A stretch of 64,000 nucleotides of DNA from contig JAKLEB010000001.1 of the NCBI GenBank assembly GCA_022711765.1, positions 251,186 through 315,185 on the forward strand. Reading direction: 5' to 3'. This stretch comes from Candidatus Krumholzibacteriota bacterium. Lineage in GTDB: Bacteria; Krumholzibacteriota; Krumholzibacteriia; LZORAL124-64-63. Under the pieces are notes generated by a model. It did no database searches and was not told the origin of the DNA. It saw only the letters and a program-made list of their open reading frames with translations. The translations under genes were made by a program, and so were the position numbers. Of this stretch, positions 52,951 through 61,276 are shown piece by piece (within the stretch, counting starts at the first letter, position 1; every line of letters begins with the position of its first letter).

Positions 52951-53685
52951 TCACATTCCGCCGGTGCCCCTGAGCACGACCGGTATGGTGCGCAGGACGA
53001 TTTTGAGGTCCAGTGCCAGTGACCAGTGGTTGATGTACTGGAGATCGAGGTGGACCATCTCGTCGAAGCTGACCTGGCTGCGGCCCATGACCTGCCAGAG
53101 GCCCGTCAGTCCCGGCACGACCTTCAGGCGCTCCAGGTGCCAGGGTTGGTAGTTCTCGATCTCGTAGGCGATCGGCGGGCGTGGGCCGACCAGAGACATG
53201 TCGCCGGCGATGATGTTCAGGAGCTGGGGCAGCTCGTCGAGCGAGGTCCGCCGGAGCCACCGGCCGATCGGCGTGACCCGAGGATCCTCCTCGAGCTTGT
53301 ACGTGCGTTTGCCGCCGTTGCACGCCACGCACCCGTCGTGGTCCCCGTTGATGAACATGGCCGCGAACTGGCGGTGGATCTCGTCGTCCGCATCATGCCG
53401 CATCGAACGAAACTTGTAGAAACGGAACGGTCGGCCGTGGCGTCCGAGCCGCTCCTGGACGTAGAAGACCGGGCCGGGGCTCGATCGCTTCACGATGACG
53501 GCGATCGCCAGGAACACCGGCAACAGGGCCGCGGTCATGAGGACCGCAGACGCGAAATCGAGCGCCCGCTTGACGCTCCCGGCCCACCCGCCGAAACGCC
53601 TGGCGTCCGCGGGTACGAAGAACTCATGCTGATCGAGGACCAGGGAACCGGAAGCGACGCGCAGCGCGACAGCATCCTGCTTCAT
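52951..53685 (-). CDS. Second polyprenyl-phosphate sugar transferase
   Basis: This 244-aa enzyme has one membrane helix (FASAVLMTAALLPVFLAIAVIV), then SPGPVFYVQERLG, FRFYKFRSM, a CVACNGG insertion, RRTSLDELPQLLNIIAGDMSLVGPRPP and VVPGLTGLWQVMGRSQVSFDEM. It belongs to the same class as the transferase at 24 kb but is only moderately similar, so two separate glycans may be primed. An in-frame ATG at 53763 would add 26 residues without family content. Confidence 0.88.
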   Translation of the reverse strand: MKQDAVALRVASGSLVLDQHEFFVPADARRFGGWAGSVKRALDFASAVLMTAALLPVFLAIAVIVKRSSPGPVFYVQERLGRHGRPFRFYKFRSMRHDADDEIHRQFAAMFINGDHDGCVACNGGKRTYKLEEDPRVTPIGRWLRRTSLDELPQLLNIIAGDMSLVGPRPPIAYEIENYQPWHLERLKVVPGLTGLWQVMGRSQVSFDEMVHLDLQYINHWSLALDLKIVLRTIPVVLRGTGGM

Positions 53686-53841
53686 GTCGAATGGACCCCC
53701 GAGGCGAACTCGTGGCGCAATAAACTGGTTGTCGTCACACTCGTTAGCCTTGGTCCATCCCATTCCCTTCTCTGGCGGGAGTGCCGGCCAGAACCGTCAG
53801 CGATCCGGCCGTACCGAATCCTGTTTCACGACGCGGTGATC

Positions 53842-53871
53842 ATTTTAGCATATGATGCACTGATTTGTCTA
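53842..53871 (-). promoter_or_regulatory. Promoter of the glycan cluster
   Basis: TAGACA (53871-53866) and TAAAAT (53847-53842) are 18 bp apart. Transcription would run leftwards into the sugar transferase, oxidoreductase and glycosyltransferases. It is part of a 314-bp intergenic region (53686-53999) that also carries the divergent ino1 promoter and is otherwise featureless. Confidence 0.65.
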
Positions 53872-53919
53872 CCCCCCTTCTTCATTTTCTGCGGAATTCG
53901 TTGCAAACGCCGAAAACTT

Positions 53920-53948
53920 TTGCCTTGATCGCCCGAGGGTCCTATCCT
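53920..53948 (+). promoter_or_regulatory. Promoter of ino1
   Basis: TTGCCT (53920-53925) and TATCCT (53943-53948) with a 17-bp spacer lie about 52 bp before the ino1 start. Confidence 0.5.
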
Positions 53949-53999
53949 GCAGGCGACTCAGCGAGGCCCGTGATCCTATCCATCCGAGAGGAGCTGCCG

Positions 54000-55316
54000 A
54001 TGACAGAGAAGCTGGCGATCAAACCCGCGCGTGGGAAGCTGGGCATCCTGACCCCCGGCATGGGCGCCGTCTCGTCCACCTTCATGGCTGGCGTCGAGGC
54101 GATCCGGCAAGGGCTGAGCTTCCCCGTCGGTAGTGTCACCCAGCTGGGCCATATCCGACTGGGCAAGCGAACCGACGCTCGCCAACCGCTGATCAAGAAT
54201 TTCGTCCCTCTCGCCAGCCTGGACGACCTCGTCTTCGGCGGGTGGGACATCTTCACGGATGATGTCTACGCCGCCGCGACCAAGGCGGGCGTGCTGCCGC
54301 AGACCCTCCTGGACCAGCTCCGGGCCAGACTCGAAGTCATCAAGCCGATGCCGGCGGTCTTCGACCAGTACTACGTGAAGAAGCTGAACGGTCCGAACGT
54401 CAAGTCCGGCCTGAGCAAGCTGGAGCAGGCCGACGCGCTGCAGAAGGACATGGAGACCTTCAAGCGCAAGAACGGCTGCGATCGCCTGGTGATGATCTGG
54501 TGCGGGTCCACCGAGATCTTCCTGAAGCGCAGCGAGGTCCACGAGTCGCTGACCGCGTTCGAGAAGGGGCTGCGCGAGAACCACGCGCAGATCTCCCCGA
54601 GCATGATCTACGCCTACGCCGCCATCAAGTCGGGCATCCCGTACGCCAACGGCGCCCCGAACCTGAGCGCGGACATCCCCGCTCTCGAACAGTTCGCGAA
54701 GGAGACCGGCGCGCCGACCTGCGGCAAGGACTACAAGACCGGCCAGACGCTGCTCAAGACGGTCCTGGCGCCCGGGTTCAAGGCTCGCCTGCTCGGTCTC
54801 AACGGCTGGTTCTCCACGAACATCCTCGGCAATCGCGACGGCGAGGTGCTCGACGACCCCGACTCGTTCAAGACCAAGGAAGAGTCCAAGCTCGGCGTGC
54901 TGGACGCCATCCTGCAGCCTCAGCTGTACCCGGATCTGTACGGCAACATCTACCACAAGGTCCGCATCAACTACTACCCGCCGCGCGGCGACAACAAGGA
55001 AGGCTGGGACAATATCGACATCTTCGGCTGGTGCGGGATGCCGATGCAGATCAAGGTCGACTTCCTGTGCCGTGATTCCATCCTCGCCGCGCCGCTCGTC
55101 CTCGACATCGCGCTCTTCCTCGACCTCGCGAAGCGCGGGGGCCTGAAGGGGATCCAGGAGTGGCTCTCCTTCTTCTTCAAGAGCCCGGTCGTCCCGACGG
55201 GCCTCTACGCCGAGCATGACCTCTTCATCCAGCAGAAGAAACTCAAGAACACGCTGCGCTGGATGATGGGCGAGGAACTGATCACCCATCTCGGGCGCGA
55301 GTACTACGACGAGTGA
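54000..55316 (+). CDS. ino1: myo-Inositol-1-phosphate synthase
   Basis: This 438-aa enzyme turns glucose-6-phosphate into inositol-phosphate. It has the NAD fold GKLGILTPGMGAVSSTFMAG, GWDIFTDDVYAAA, a SPSMIYAYAAIKSGIPYANGAPN motif, PTCGKDYKTGQTLLKTVLAPGF (the active-site Lys region of the family) and NYYPPRGDNKEGWDNIDI. The start has GAGAGGAG ahead. In Bacteroides relatives such an enzyme supplies inositol lipids; no lipid-synthesis partner is in the window. Confidence 0.94.
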   Translation: MTEKLAIKPARGKLGILTPGMGAVSSTFMAGVEAIRQGLSFPVGSVTQLGHIRLGKRTDARQPLIKNFVPLASLDDLVFGGWDIFTDDVYAAATKAGVLPQTLLDQLRARLEVIKPMPAVFDQYYVKKLNGPNVKSGLSKLEQADALQKDMETFKRKNGCDRLVMIWCGSTEIFLKRSEVHESLTAFEKGLRENHAQISPSMIYAYAAIKSGIPYANGAPNLSADIPALEQFAKETGAPTCGKDYKTGQTLLKTVLAPGFKARLLGLNGWFSTNILGNRDGEVLDDPDSFKTKEESKLGVLDAILQPQLYPDLYGNIYHKVRINYYPPRGDNKEGWDNIDIFGWCGMPMQIKVDFLCRDSILAAPLVLDIALFLDLAKRGGLKGIQEWLSFFFKSPVVPTGLYAEHDLFIQQKKLKNTLRWMMGEELITHLGREYYDE

Positions 55317-55328
55317 CCACGCCGAGCC

Positions 55329-55354
55329 GTCGGGGGCCGTTCGCGGCCCCCGAC
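55329..55354. terminator. Hairpin between ino1 and the MBL gene
   Basis: GTCGGGGGCC and GGCCCCCGAC form a perfect 10-bp stem with a six-base loop 13 bp after the ino1 stop. There is no T-run. The MBL start is 28 bp further. Confidence 0.55.
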
Positions 55355-55381
55355 GCTCGCGGGGTTCGCCGGGAGATTCTC

Positions 55382-56017
55382 ATGGCCGGCTGGAATCTGG
55401 AGTGCCTGACGGTCGGCCCGCTGCAGATGAACGCCTGGCTGCTCGTGGATCCGGCAAGCGGCGAGGCCGCCCTGATCGACCCCGGCGATCACCCGACGCG
55501 CCTGCTCGCTCGTCTCGACGCCGCCGGCGCCAGGCTGCGCTGGCTCCTCGCCACCCACGGTCACTTCGACCACATCGCGGCGGCGGTCGCGATCCAGGCG
55601 CACCGGGATCTGCCGCTTCTCATCCACCCGGCCGATGCGTTCCTGGTGGCGGCCATGCCCGATCACCAGCGGGCGTTCGGCCTGCCGCCCACGCCGGTCC
55701 CGCGGATCGAGACGTCGCTCCTCGAGGGCCGTGAGCTCCCGCTGGGCTCGGGCGCGCTGACGGTGACGGAGGTGCCGGGGCACTCCCCCGGCCAGGTGAT
55801 GTTCACCTGGCCCGGGCACGCGATCGTCGGAGATTGCATCTTCGCCGGCTCGGTCGGTCGAACGGACCTGCCCGGCGGCGATCTCGCCGCCCTCGAGGCG
55901 AGCATCCGCGAGAGGATCTACACGCTGCCGGACGTGACGGTGATCCATCCCGGACACGGCCCGGACACGACGGTCGGGCGCGAGAAGGCGACGAATCCGT
56001 TCGTTGCCGGCAGGTGA
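55382..56017 (+). CDS. MBL-fold metallo-hydrolase (glyoxalase II-like)
   Basis: This 211-aa protein has the zinc motif THGHFDH (residues about 60-66), PGHSPGQVMF, GDCIFAGSVGRTDLPGGD and a C-terminal GHGPDTTVGREKATNPF. These are the fixed points of the hydroxyacylglutathione-hydrolase-like branch. The substrate may be a thioester or persulfide. The ATG at 55382 follows GGGAG. An in-frame GTG overlapping the ino1 stop (55313) is less likely. Confidence 0.88.
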   Translation: MAGWNLECLTVGPLQMNAWLLVDPASGEAALIDPGDHPTRLLARLDAAGARLRWLLATHGHFDHIAAAVAIQAHRDLPLLIHPADAFLVAAMPDHQRAFGLPPTPVPRIETSLLEGRELPLGSGALTVTEVPGHSPGQVMFTWPGHAIVGDCIFAGSVGRTDLPGGDLAALEASIRERIYTLPDVTVIHPGHGPDTTVGREKATNPFVAGR

Positions 56018-56067
56018 GATCGGACCACCGGGCGCGATCGGGACACGGACGAACGGATCCGGCCAGG

Positions 56068-56946
56068 CTACTCCTCGCCGCCGAGATCGCCCCCGTCTTC
56101 GTGGCTCGCCGCGCTGCCGAGAACGAGTTCGGCCGCCGCAGCCTCCCGTTCCTCGAGGCGTTTCTTCTCGAGCTTGGCGTGCCGCCGCAGGAATTCCTTC
56201 TTGATCCAGTCGCGGTAGAGCGCGGCGCCGAGACAACCGGAATCGTAAGCGAAGATGCTCTGGAAATTCGCCGGCGCTTCCTCGATCTTGATGTTGTTGG
56301 TGATGATGGTCTTGAAGATCTCCTGCTTGTGGAAGACCTGGCCCATCTCCCGCCGCACGTTCTTCAGGAGAGGCGTGCGCCCGTCCTTGAGCGTGATCAG
56401 CACGCCGAGGACCTGCAGCCAGATGTTCTGCCGCTCCTTGATCCGGTCGATCAGGACGGTCAACTGGCGCAGGATCGGGACGGCCAGACCGGTGCAGGGC
56501 GAGGGAATCAGGACATAGTTGGCGGCCACCAGAGCGTTCTGCGTCAGGACACCGAGGTTCGGCGGCGTGTCGATGATGATCCAGCCGTAATGCGGCGCGA
56601 GCGCCGCGACCACCTTCTCCAGGCGATCGGTGATCTGGGTCTTCGCCATGCTCTCGAGGGACGGGCTCGACGGCAGAAGGTGGATCTCCTCGTCGTAGAC
56701 GGTGGTCGTGATGCCGTCGTGCGGCGTGATCGCCCGGCGAAGCACGTCGAACACGCTGCGCGCCGGCGGATCGCCATCGAGCTTGCCGAGCAGCGTGGCG
56801 GTCGCGCTGCCGTGCGGGTCCATGTCAATCAGCAGGCAGGAGGACGTGACGTCACTGTAGCGGATCAGGCCGGCTGCCAGGTTGATAGCAGTCGTGGTCT
56901 TGCCGCTGCCGCCCTTGTGGTTCACCACGGCGATCACGTTGCTCAT
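56068..56946 (-). CDS. Orphan ParA-family ATPase
   Basis: The 292-aa protein has deviant Walker A VNHKGGSGKTTTAINLA, A' LLIDMDPHGSAT and B IIIDTPPNLG. A C-terminal Lys/Arg/Glu coiled tail (LEKKRLEEREAAAAE) is not part of the core. No ParB, parS or terminus-type plasmid genes are adjacent, so it may position a large assembly or a chemotaxis or polysaccharide machine instead of DNA. The ATG at 56946 is chosen over a TTG two codons upstream. Confidence 0.86.
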   Translation of the reverse strand: MSNVIAVVNHKGGSGKTTTAINLAAGLIRYSDVTSSCLLIDMDPHGSATATLLGKLDGDPPARSVFDVLRRAITPHDGITTTVYDEEIHLLPSSPSLESMAKTQITDRLEKVVAALAPHYGWIIIDTPPNLGVLTQNALVAANYVLIPSPCTGLAVPILRQLTVLIDRIKERQNIWLQVLGVLITLKDGRTPLLKNVRREMGQVFHKQEIFKTIITNNIKIEEAPANFQSIFAYDSGCLGAALYRDWIKKEFLRRHAKLEKKRLEEREAAAAELVLGSAASHEDGGDLGGEE

Positions 56947-57005
56947 CGGCAAGGTCCTCTTCGGGATACGGGGGGAGGGACGAGTGATTTTGGCACAACC
57001 GAACG

Positions 57006-57034
57006 AATATAAAGCCGTTCGGGTCGGACGCCAA
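57006..57034 (-). promoter_or_regulatory. Promoter of the parA-like gene
   Basis: TTGGCG (57034-57029) and TATATT (57011-57006), with 17 bp between, lie about 60 bp before the start. An AT-rich patch at 57056-57100 is upstream of it. Confidence 0.65.
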
Positions 57035-57144
57035 GCAAGAATCGGTTTTCAACAAACAATGCATAATAATATGGTAATTAATATATTATAAAATCAATCC
57101 ACAAGTTCGAGGGAGCACGGCCCGAAACGGATCCCCGCCGGCGT

Positions 57145-57906
57145 TCAGAATCCACCCTGGAGCGAGACCAGCAGCTCGAGAAGGTGCTGGGGACTCCGCT
57201 CCTCCATCGTGACGTCGGGATACGCCACCTCGCCGACGACCGGAGGCCGGTAGTCGGCGAAGTCGAGCGAAACCATGGTGTCGCGGACCTCGAACCGCAG
57301 TCCCCAGGCCTGCGCGAGCCGCTGTTGATATCCACCGCCGAATCGCAGGCCGACCCGCTCCTGGTCGTAGTCGCCGCTGGCCTCGCCCCTGGCGAGTACG
57401 CCGGCGACGCCGCCGAGCAGGTAGGCGAAGCTGGGTTCGTCGACGAGACGATACTCGGCGACCAGTGCGGCCTGGTAGATCGAGAGCTGATCCCAGCGGA
57501 AGACGTCGGCCGTCTCCCCGACCCGCGCGATGGCCGTCATGTCGATCTGGGCCGCGCCGAGATCGAGGCGAGCCCAGAGCGGAGCGGCGAGGCGCCGGCC
57601 CGCCGACAGCGCCATCGCGATCGTCTCGTCGAGGGTCACTGCAAAGTCGTCCGACTGGAAGTTCGCGCCCGCTGGTGGATCCCAGGGAATGCCCGACTGC
57701 CCCGCGGTCCGGACCCGGAACAGGTCGCCGCTCGTCACCAGGCCCGCTCCGGCGGACAGGAACCAGGCTCCGTCGCCGCGGGCCGCCGGCTCCGGCTGCG
57801 ATTCCGCGGGGAGCTGGCGGTGCCGGCCCGTGCTCGTCTGGGCCGACACCGTCCCGCTGGCGGCGCCGGCGAGGGCGAGGATCAGGACAACGAGGCGCAG
57901 CGACAT
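57145..57906 (-). CDS. Putative outer-membrane beta-barrel protein
   Basis: I do not recognise the family. The 253-aa protein has a signal peptide (cleavage after TVSAQ), a Pro/Gln/Arg spacer, and then short alternating strands with aromatic ends (WFLSAGAGLV, YQAALVAEYRLV, FAYLLGGVAGVL, VGLRFGGGYQQRL, WGLRFEVRDTMVSL). It ends in LVSLQGGF, with a C-terminal Phe as in Bam-dependent barrels. It is the last gene of the sigma-factor operon. Confidence 0.72.
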   Translation of the reverse strand: MSLRLVVLILALAGAASGTVSAQTSTGRHRQLPAESQPEPAARGDGAWFLSAGAGLVTSGDLFRVRTAGQSGIPWDPPAGANFQSDDFAVTLDETIAMALSAGRRLAAPLWARLDLGAAQIDMTAIARVGETADVFRWDQLSIYQAALVAEYRLVDEPSFAYLLGGVAGVLARGEASGDYDQERVGLRFGGGYQQRLAQAWGLRFEVRDTMVSLDFADYRPPVVGEVAYPDVTMEERSPQHLLELLVSLQGGF

Positions 57907-57918
57907 CGCGAGCTCCGA

Positions 57919-59001
57919 TCAGGGTTGCGGTCGGGTCAAGGAGAAGGTCTGCAGGATCGCGCGCATGCGCCGGAAGTAGTCCAGCTTGTCCCGGCCGGGC
58001 GCGTAACACAAGGCGTCGAGGCAGAACACGCGCTGTCCCTCCGGATCCGCGACGAACCAGCACCAGAACGGACCTCCGCCCTCGAAGTTCCGGCCGTCCC
58101 AGGCGCCCTCCAGCCGGACGGCCGGCAGTTCGCCGATGACGTCCGTCTTCCAGACCAGGAACTCGGGGACCACGACCTCCTGGTGCATCTTGAGGCCCAT
58201 TTCCTTGCGCAGTTCCAGCAGCAGCCCGGGATGGGTCAGGAGCAGCTCTGGATCGCTGCTCTGCGACCAGCCCACGGTCAGTCCGCGCGACGGACCCGTC
58301 TGCATCAGCTCGACCGCCGGATACCCGTCGGGCGTCATCTGGTTGAGCTTGAACTCGGCGGGGATCTCCAGGAAGAACCGGCACTGGATCCAGAGGTCGG
58401 ACATCAGCTCGGTGGCGAGACCCTCCTGGCGATAACGCCGCCGGATGCGCGCGGCCGATTGCTCCTCGAACGACGCGCGAAGCGCCGGCGCCTGGCGCCG
58501 CAGGAAGCTCAGCAGACCATTGCGATCAGTTCCCGCCACGATCACGGCGAACTGGAAGTTCGCGAAGGGATCGACGACCGTGTGCACGACGCCGGCGGCG
58601 GTGTTCAGCCGGGCCTCGGCGTCGTCGTCGAGCAGACCGCGCAGGTACTTCTCCACGGGCCCGCCGTCGCCGACCCGCCAGACGAACAGGATGTTCTTGT
58701 AGGTCTTGCAGAGCTCCCACTTCTCGGGCGGATACTCGTCGATCTGGAAGAGCGGCTCCCGGGCGATGACGAACGTGAATTCCTCGTTGAACGACTCCTT
58801 GAACGCCGGCAGCGACGCACTGAGGGCAGGGTCGGACACCACGATGGCCACGTCGCCGTACGATCCCGGCGCCATCAGCATCGGATTCTCGGCTTCATCG
58901 CCGCACGAAAAAAGCCCCAGCACTCCCAGCAGCGCCAGGGCGAAACCGATGACTCGCCGCAACGTCGCCCTCCGGGTGAAGACACGGCCGCCGGCGGGCA
59001 T
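57919..59001 (-). CDS. DUF4837 lipoprotein
   Basis: The 360-aa product has a lipoprotein signal ending LLGVLGLFSC, so the Cys should be lipidated. The mature part follows the DUF4837 pattern: GSYGDVAIVVSD, a Phe-rich start with EEFTFVIAREPLFQID, KTYKNILFVWRV, NFQFAVIVAG, and WCWFVADPEGQRVFCLDALCYAPGRDKL near the end. The family is known from Bacteroidota and relatives, without a function. The ATG at 59001 is used; a GTG two codons earlier is possible. It lies 10 bp after the anti-sigma gene. Confidence 0.8.
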   Translation of the reverse strand: MPAGGRVFTRRATLRRVIGFALALLGVLGLFSCGDEAENPMLMAPGSYGDVAIVVSDPALSASLPAFKESFNEEFTFVIAREPLFQIDEYPPEKWELCKTYKNILFVWRVGDGGPVEKYLRGLLDDDAEARLNTAAGVVHTVVDPFANFQFAVIVAGTDRNGLLSFLRRQAPALRASFEEQSAARIRRRYRQEGLATELMSDLWIQCRFFLEIPAEFKLNQMTPDGYPAVELMQTGPSRGLTVGWSQSSDPELLLTHPGLLLELRKEMGLKMHQEVVVPEFLVWKTDVIGELPAVRLEGAWDGRNFEGGGPFWCWFVADPEGQRVFCLDALCYAPGRDKLDYFRRMRAILQTFSLTRPQP

Positions 59002-59011
59002 CGCCACCCGC

Positions 59012-59740
59012 TCAGTGTGTATCTACGACCTCGCCGGTGATACTGTCAAGCTTGGCCTCGAGGAGCTGGACCTGGCGCTCGCGGGCGTTCAGCCGGCGCC
59101 GCATCGCCTCGAGGTCCTGTTCGAGCTGGCGAATCCGCACCAGGTCGCGCTCGTTCGTCCCGCTCCACGCCGTGCCGCGGAGACCGCCGACACTGCTCAC
59201 GGGTCGCAGCGCGCCGGCGCCGAACGTGCCCCGGTACTCGGGATCGAGAGGACGGCGCGACGTGCCGAACAGCGGCGAACTGGCCGGTTGGGTCTGGATC
59301 GGCAGGCGCAACGCGCGATCGACGGTCGCGAGCTCCGCGGCGTCTTCGGCCGGCACGCCATCGCCCGCGAGAACCGGAGCCATCCGCGCGGGCGCCAGCA
59401 TCGCGATCGAAAGCACCGCCGCGAGCCCGAACGCGGCCGAGACGCCGGCGCGCGTGAACCAGCGCCGCCAGCCGCGGCCCGTCTCCTGCCAGGGGAAAGC
59501 GGCATCCCGCGCCGCTTCGCGCATGGCCTGGCTGAGGCGCAGCTGGAGCTTCCAGTCGAAATTGTCGGGCAGCACGGGATCGGTGGCGTGCAGCATGCGC
59601 AGGCCGATGCGCAGGTCGTCACGGAATTCACGGCACCTGGCGCAGGCCTCGAGATGGCCCGCGAGCGGCGCCACGTACTCCGGGGCGAGCTGGCCGTCGA
59701 TCTCCAATCCGATCCACTCCTGGACCTTGCCGCACTTCAT
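59012..59740 (-). CDS. Membrane anti-sigma factor with zinc-finger domain
   Basis: The 242-aa protein has an N-terminal zf-HC2/ZAS domain with HxxxCxxC (H29, C33, C36 in GHLEACARC) and C3. A transmembrane helix follows (about residues 99-115), then an extracytoplasmic linker and a terminal coiled coil (RIRQLEQDLEAMRRRLNARE). It lies 22 bp after the ECF sigma factor, the standard pairing, and should hold that sigma at the membrane until an envelope signal releases it. Confidence 0.9.
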   Translation of the reverse strand: MKCGKVQEWIGLEIDGQLAPEYVAPLAGHLEACARCREFRDDLRIGLRMLHATDPVLPDNFDWKLQLRLSQAMREAARDAAFPWQETGRGWRRWFTRAGVSAAFGLAAVLSIAMLAPARMAPVLAGDGVPAEDAAELATVDRALRLPIQTQPASSPLFGTSRRPLDPEYRGTFGAGALRPVSSVGGLRGTAWSGTNERDLVRIRQLEQDLEAMRRRLNARERQVQLLEAKLDSITGEVVDTH

Positions 59741-59762
59741 ACCGCGATGCCTCCGTCTGTTC

Positions 59763-60449
59763 TCAGTCCTCTTCGGTCTCGGCTCTTGCCTCGATGCGCT
59801 CCAACTCCGCGAGCAGCGCTTCGTTCCGTAGCAGCGGTTTGACGTTCTGGCGGAAGCGGTGCCGCGCCCGATTGATCCGCGAGCGGACGGTGCCGAGCTT
59901 CAGGCCCGTCGCCCGCTGGATCTCTTCATACGAGAGCTGCTCGACCTCGCGCAGCAGGAACGGCACCCGGTACTTCTCCGGGATCTTGGCGGTCGCCGCG
60001 CTGATGAGTCGGCCGAGCTCCTCGCTCTCGATGCTGCGGCTGGGATCCGCGACGGGATCCGGCGGATCCACGAGTTGCTCGTCCTCGTCGGGCACCGGAT
60101 TCAGGGTGAGGAAACGCGGACTGCGCGACTGCTGGCGCATGCGGTTCCGCACGAGGTTCGTGGCGATCGTGAACACCCAGGTCGAGAACCGCGCGATCTC
60201 GCGGTATTTCTCCGCGTGCATGTAGACCCGGATCAGGGTTTCCTGCGTCAGCTCCTCGGCGAGACTCGCGTCCTTGACCATCCGCAGCGTGAAGGAGAAC
60301 AGCCGCCCCTTGTAGCGTCCGACGATCTCGTCGAACGCCCGGCGGTGCCCCTTCTGGACGAGCACGATGAGGTCCTCGTCCCGCATCTCCTTGAGGCCCT
60401 CGGCCGCGCCGTTCGGTCCCGGCACATGGTCGTCCCGCATCAAGTTCAC
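59763..60449 (-). CDS. ECF-type RNA polymerase sigma factor
   Basis: This 228-aa protein is an RpoE-like sigma. Region 2 contains ALVQKGHRRAFDEIVGRYKGRLFSF-type sequence and EELTQETLIRVYMHAEKYREIARFSTWVFTIA. Region 4 has ELEQLSYEEIQRATGLKLGTVRSRINRARHRFRQ-like sequence. There are no regions 1 or 3. A GTG start at 60449 has GGGAGG six bases ahead; an ATG three codons later is the alternative. The gene is followed by its zinc-finger anti-sigma. Confidence 0.92.
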   Translation of the reverse strand: MNLMRDDHVPGPNGAAEGLKEMRDEDLIVLVQKGHRRAFDEIVGRYKGRLFSFTLRMVKDASLAEELTQETLIRVYMHAEKYREIARFSTWVFTIATNLVRNRMRQQSRSPRFLTLNPVPDEDEQLVDPPDPVADPSRSIESEELGRLISAATAKIPEKYRVPFLLREVEQLSYEEIQRATGLKLGTVRSRINRARHRFRQNVKPLLRNEALLAELERIEARAETEED

Positions 60450-60535
60450 CGCGCCCCTCCCTGGAGTCCGAAAGCCAGCCCGGCTCCCACTCTTACACCG
60501 GCCGAGGCGGTCAGGTTCCCGGAATCGAGACCGCT

Positions 60536-61276
60536 CTAATCGTCGCTTCCGGCGCGATCGCAGAATTCGGCCAGGGGCCACAGGGGCAGGAACGCCTCGT
60601 CCGGGACGCTGGCCGCCTCCGGGACCGCGTCGGTCAGGGTCAGGTCGCCGGGCCACCGCGTCGACGTCACGACCAGGTCGCCGCCGCTCCAACGGAGGCG
60701 CAGCACCAAGCCGTCCCCCCCGCGGCCGCGCCCCCGCTCCGCCAGTCGGCGCCGTAGCTGGCCACCCGGGAGCGCCTCGTCGTCTGGCGGGCGCCAGGCC
60801 GCGGGCAGATCCGCCCAGGTCGCCAGGGCGACGGTCGGCACGGCCGCGGCCTCGGGCCGGCGCCACCGTCCGGGGCCGCCGGCGGCCGGCCGGCCAGCCT
60901 CGCGGACCCACAGGTCGAGGAATCGCTGCATCGCGGCCTGGGCGCCCGATCCCAGCGGTCGCCACGCCTCGTCCCAGGGCTGGACGAATCCGCCGGCCGG
61001 TCCGCCGGTCACGGTCCATCCGCTGCCGCTGCGCCGCAGGAGGTCGGCGCGCGTCAATCCGGATCCGCCACGGTCGACCGCGATCTCGCAGCGCCACTGG
61101 CCGGTTGCCGGACTCGCCAGGTACAGCAGCCGCCCGCTCGCGTCGCCGAGCGGCGTCACGAGGGTCCAGTCCGCGACGCGCAACGTCTCGCCGGCCGCGG
61201 CCGCGCCCGGCGCGAGACCGCCGGCGAGCACGATCGCGAGCGGCCACATCGCCGTTCGCCGCCGCTCACCGAACAC
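60536..61276 (-). CDS. Exported protein of unknown function
   Basis: I do not recognise the family. The 246-aa product has a signal peptide (hydrophobic residues about 10-28, cleavage after AAAAG), then a strand-rich Trp/Arg/Gly-rich domain (ADWTLVTPLGDASGRLLYLA and GDGLVLRLRWSGGDLVVTSTRWPGDLTLTDA). The GTG start is 11 bp inside the upstream TPR gene with GAGGAG before it. A tight link to the TPR gene and the sigma factor suggests outer-membrane or LolB-like lipoprotein-type function, but no lipobox is seen. Confidence 0.68.
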   Translation of the reverse strand: MFGERRRTAMWPLAIVLAGGLAPGAAAAGETLRVADWTLVTPLGDASGRLLYLASPATGQWRCEIAVDRGGSGLTRADLLRRSGSGWTVTGGPAGGFVQPWDEAWRPLGSGAQAAMQRFLDLWVREAGRPAAGGPGRWRRPEAAAVPTVALATWADLPAAWRPPDDEALPGGQLRRRLAERGRGRGGDGLVLRLRWSGGDLVVTSTRWPGDLTLTDAVPEAASVPDEAFLPLWPLAEFCDRAGSDD

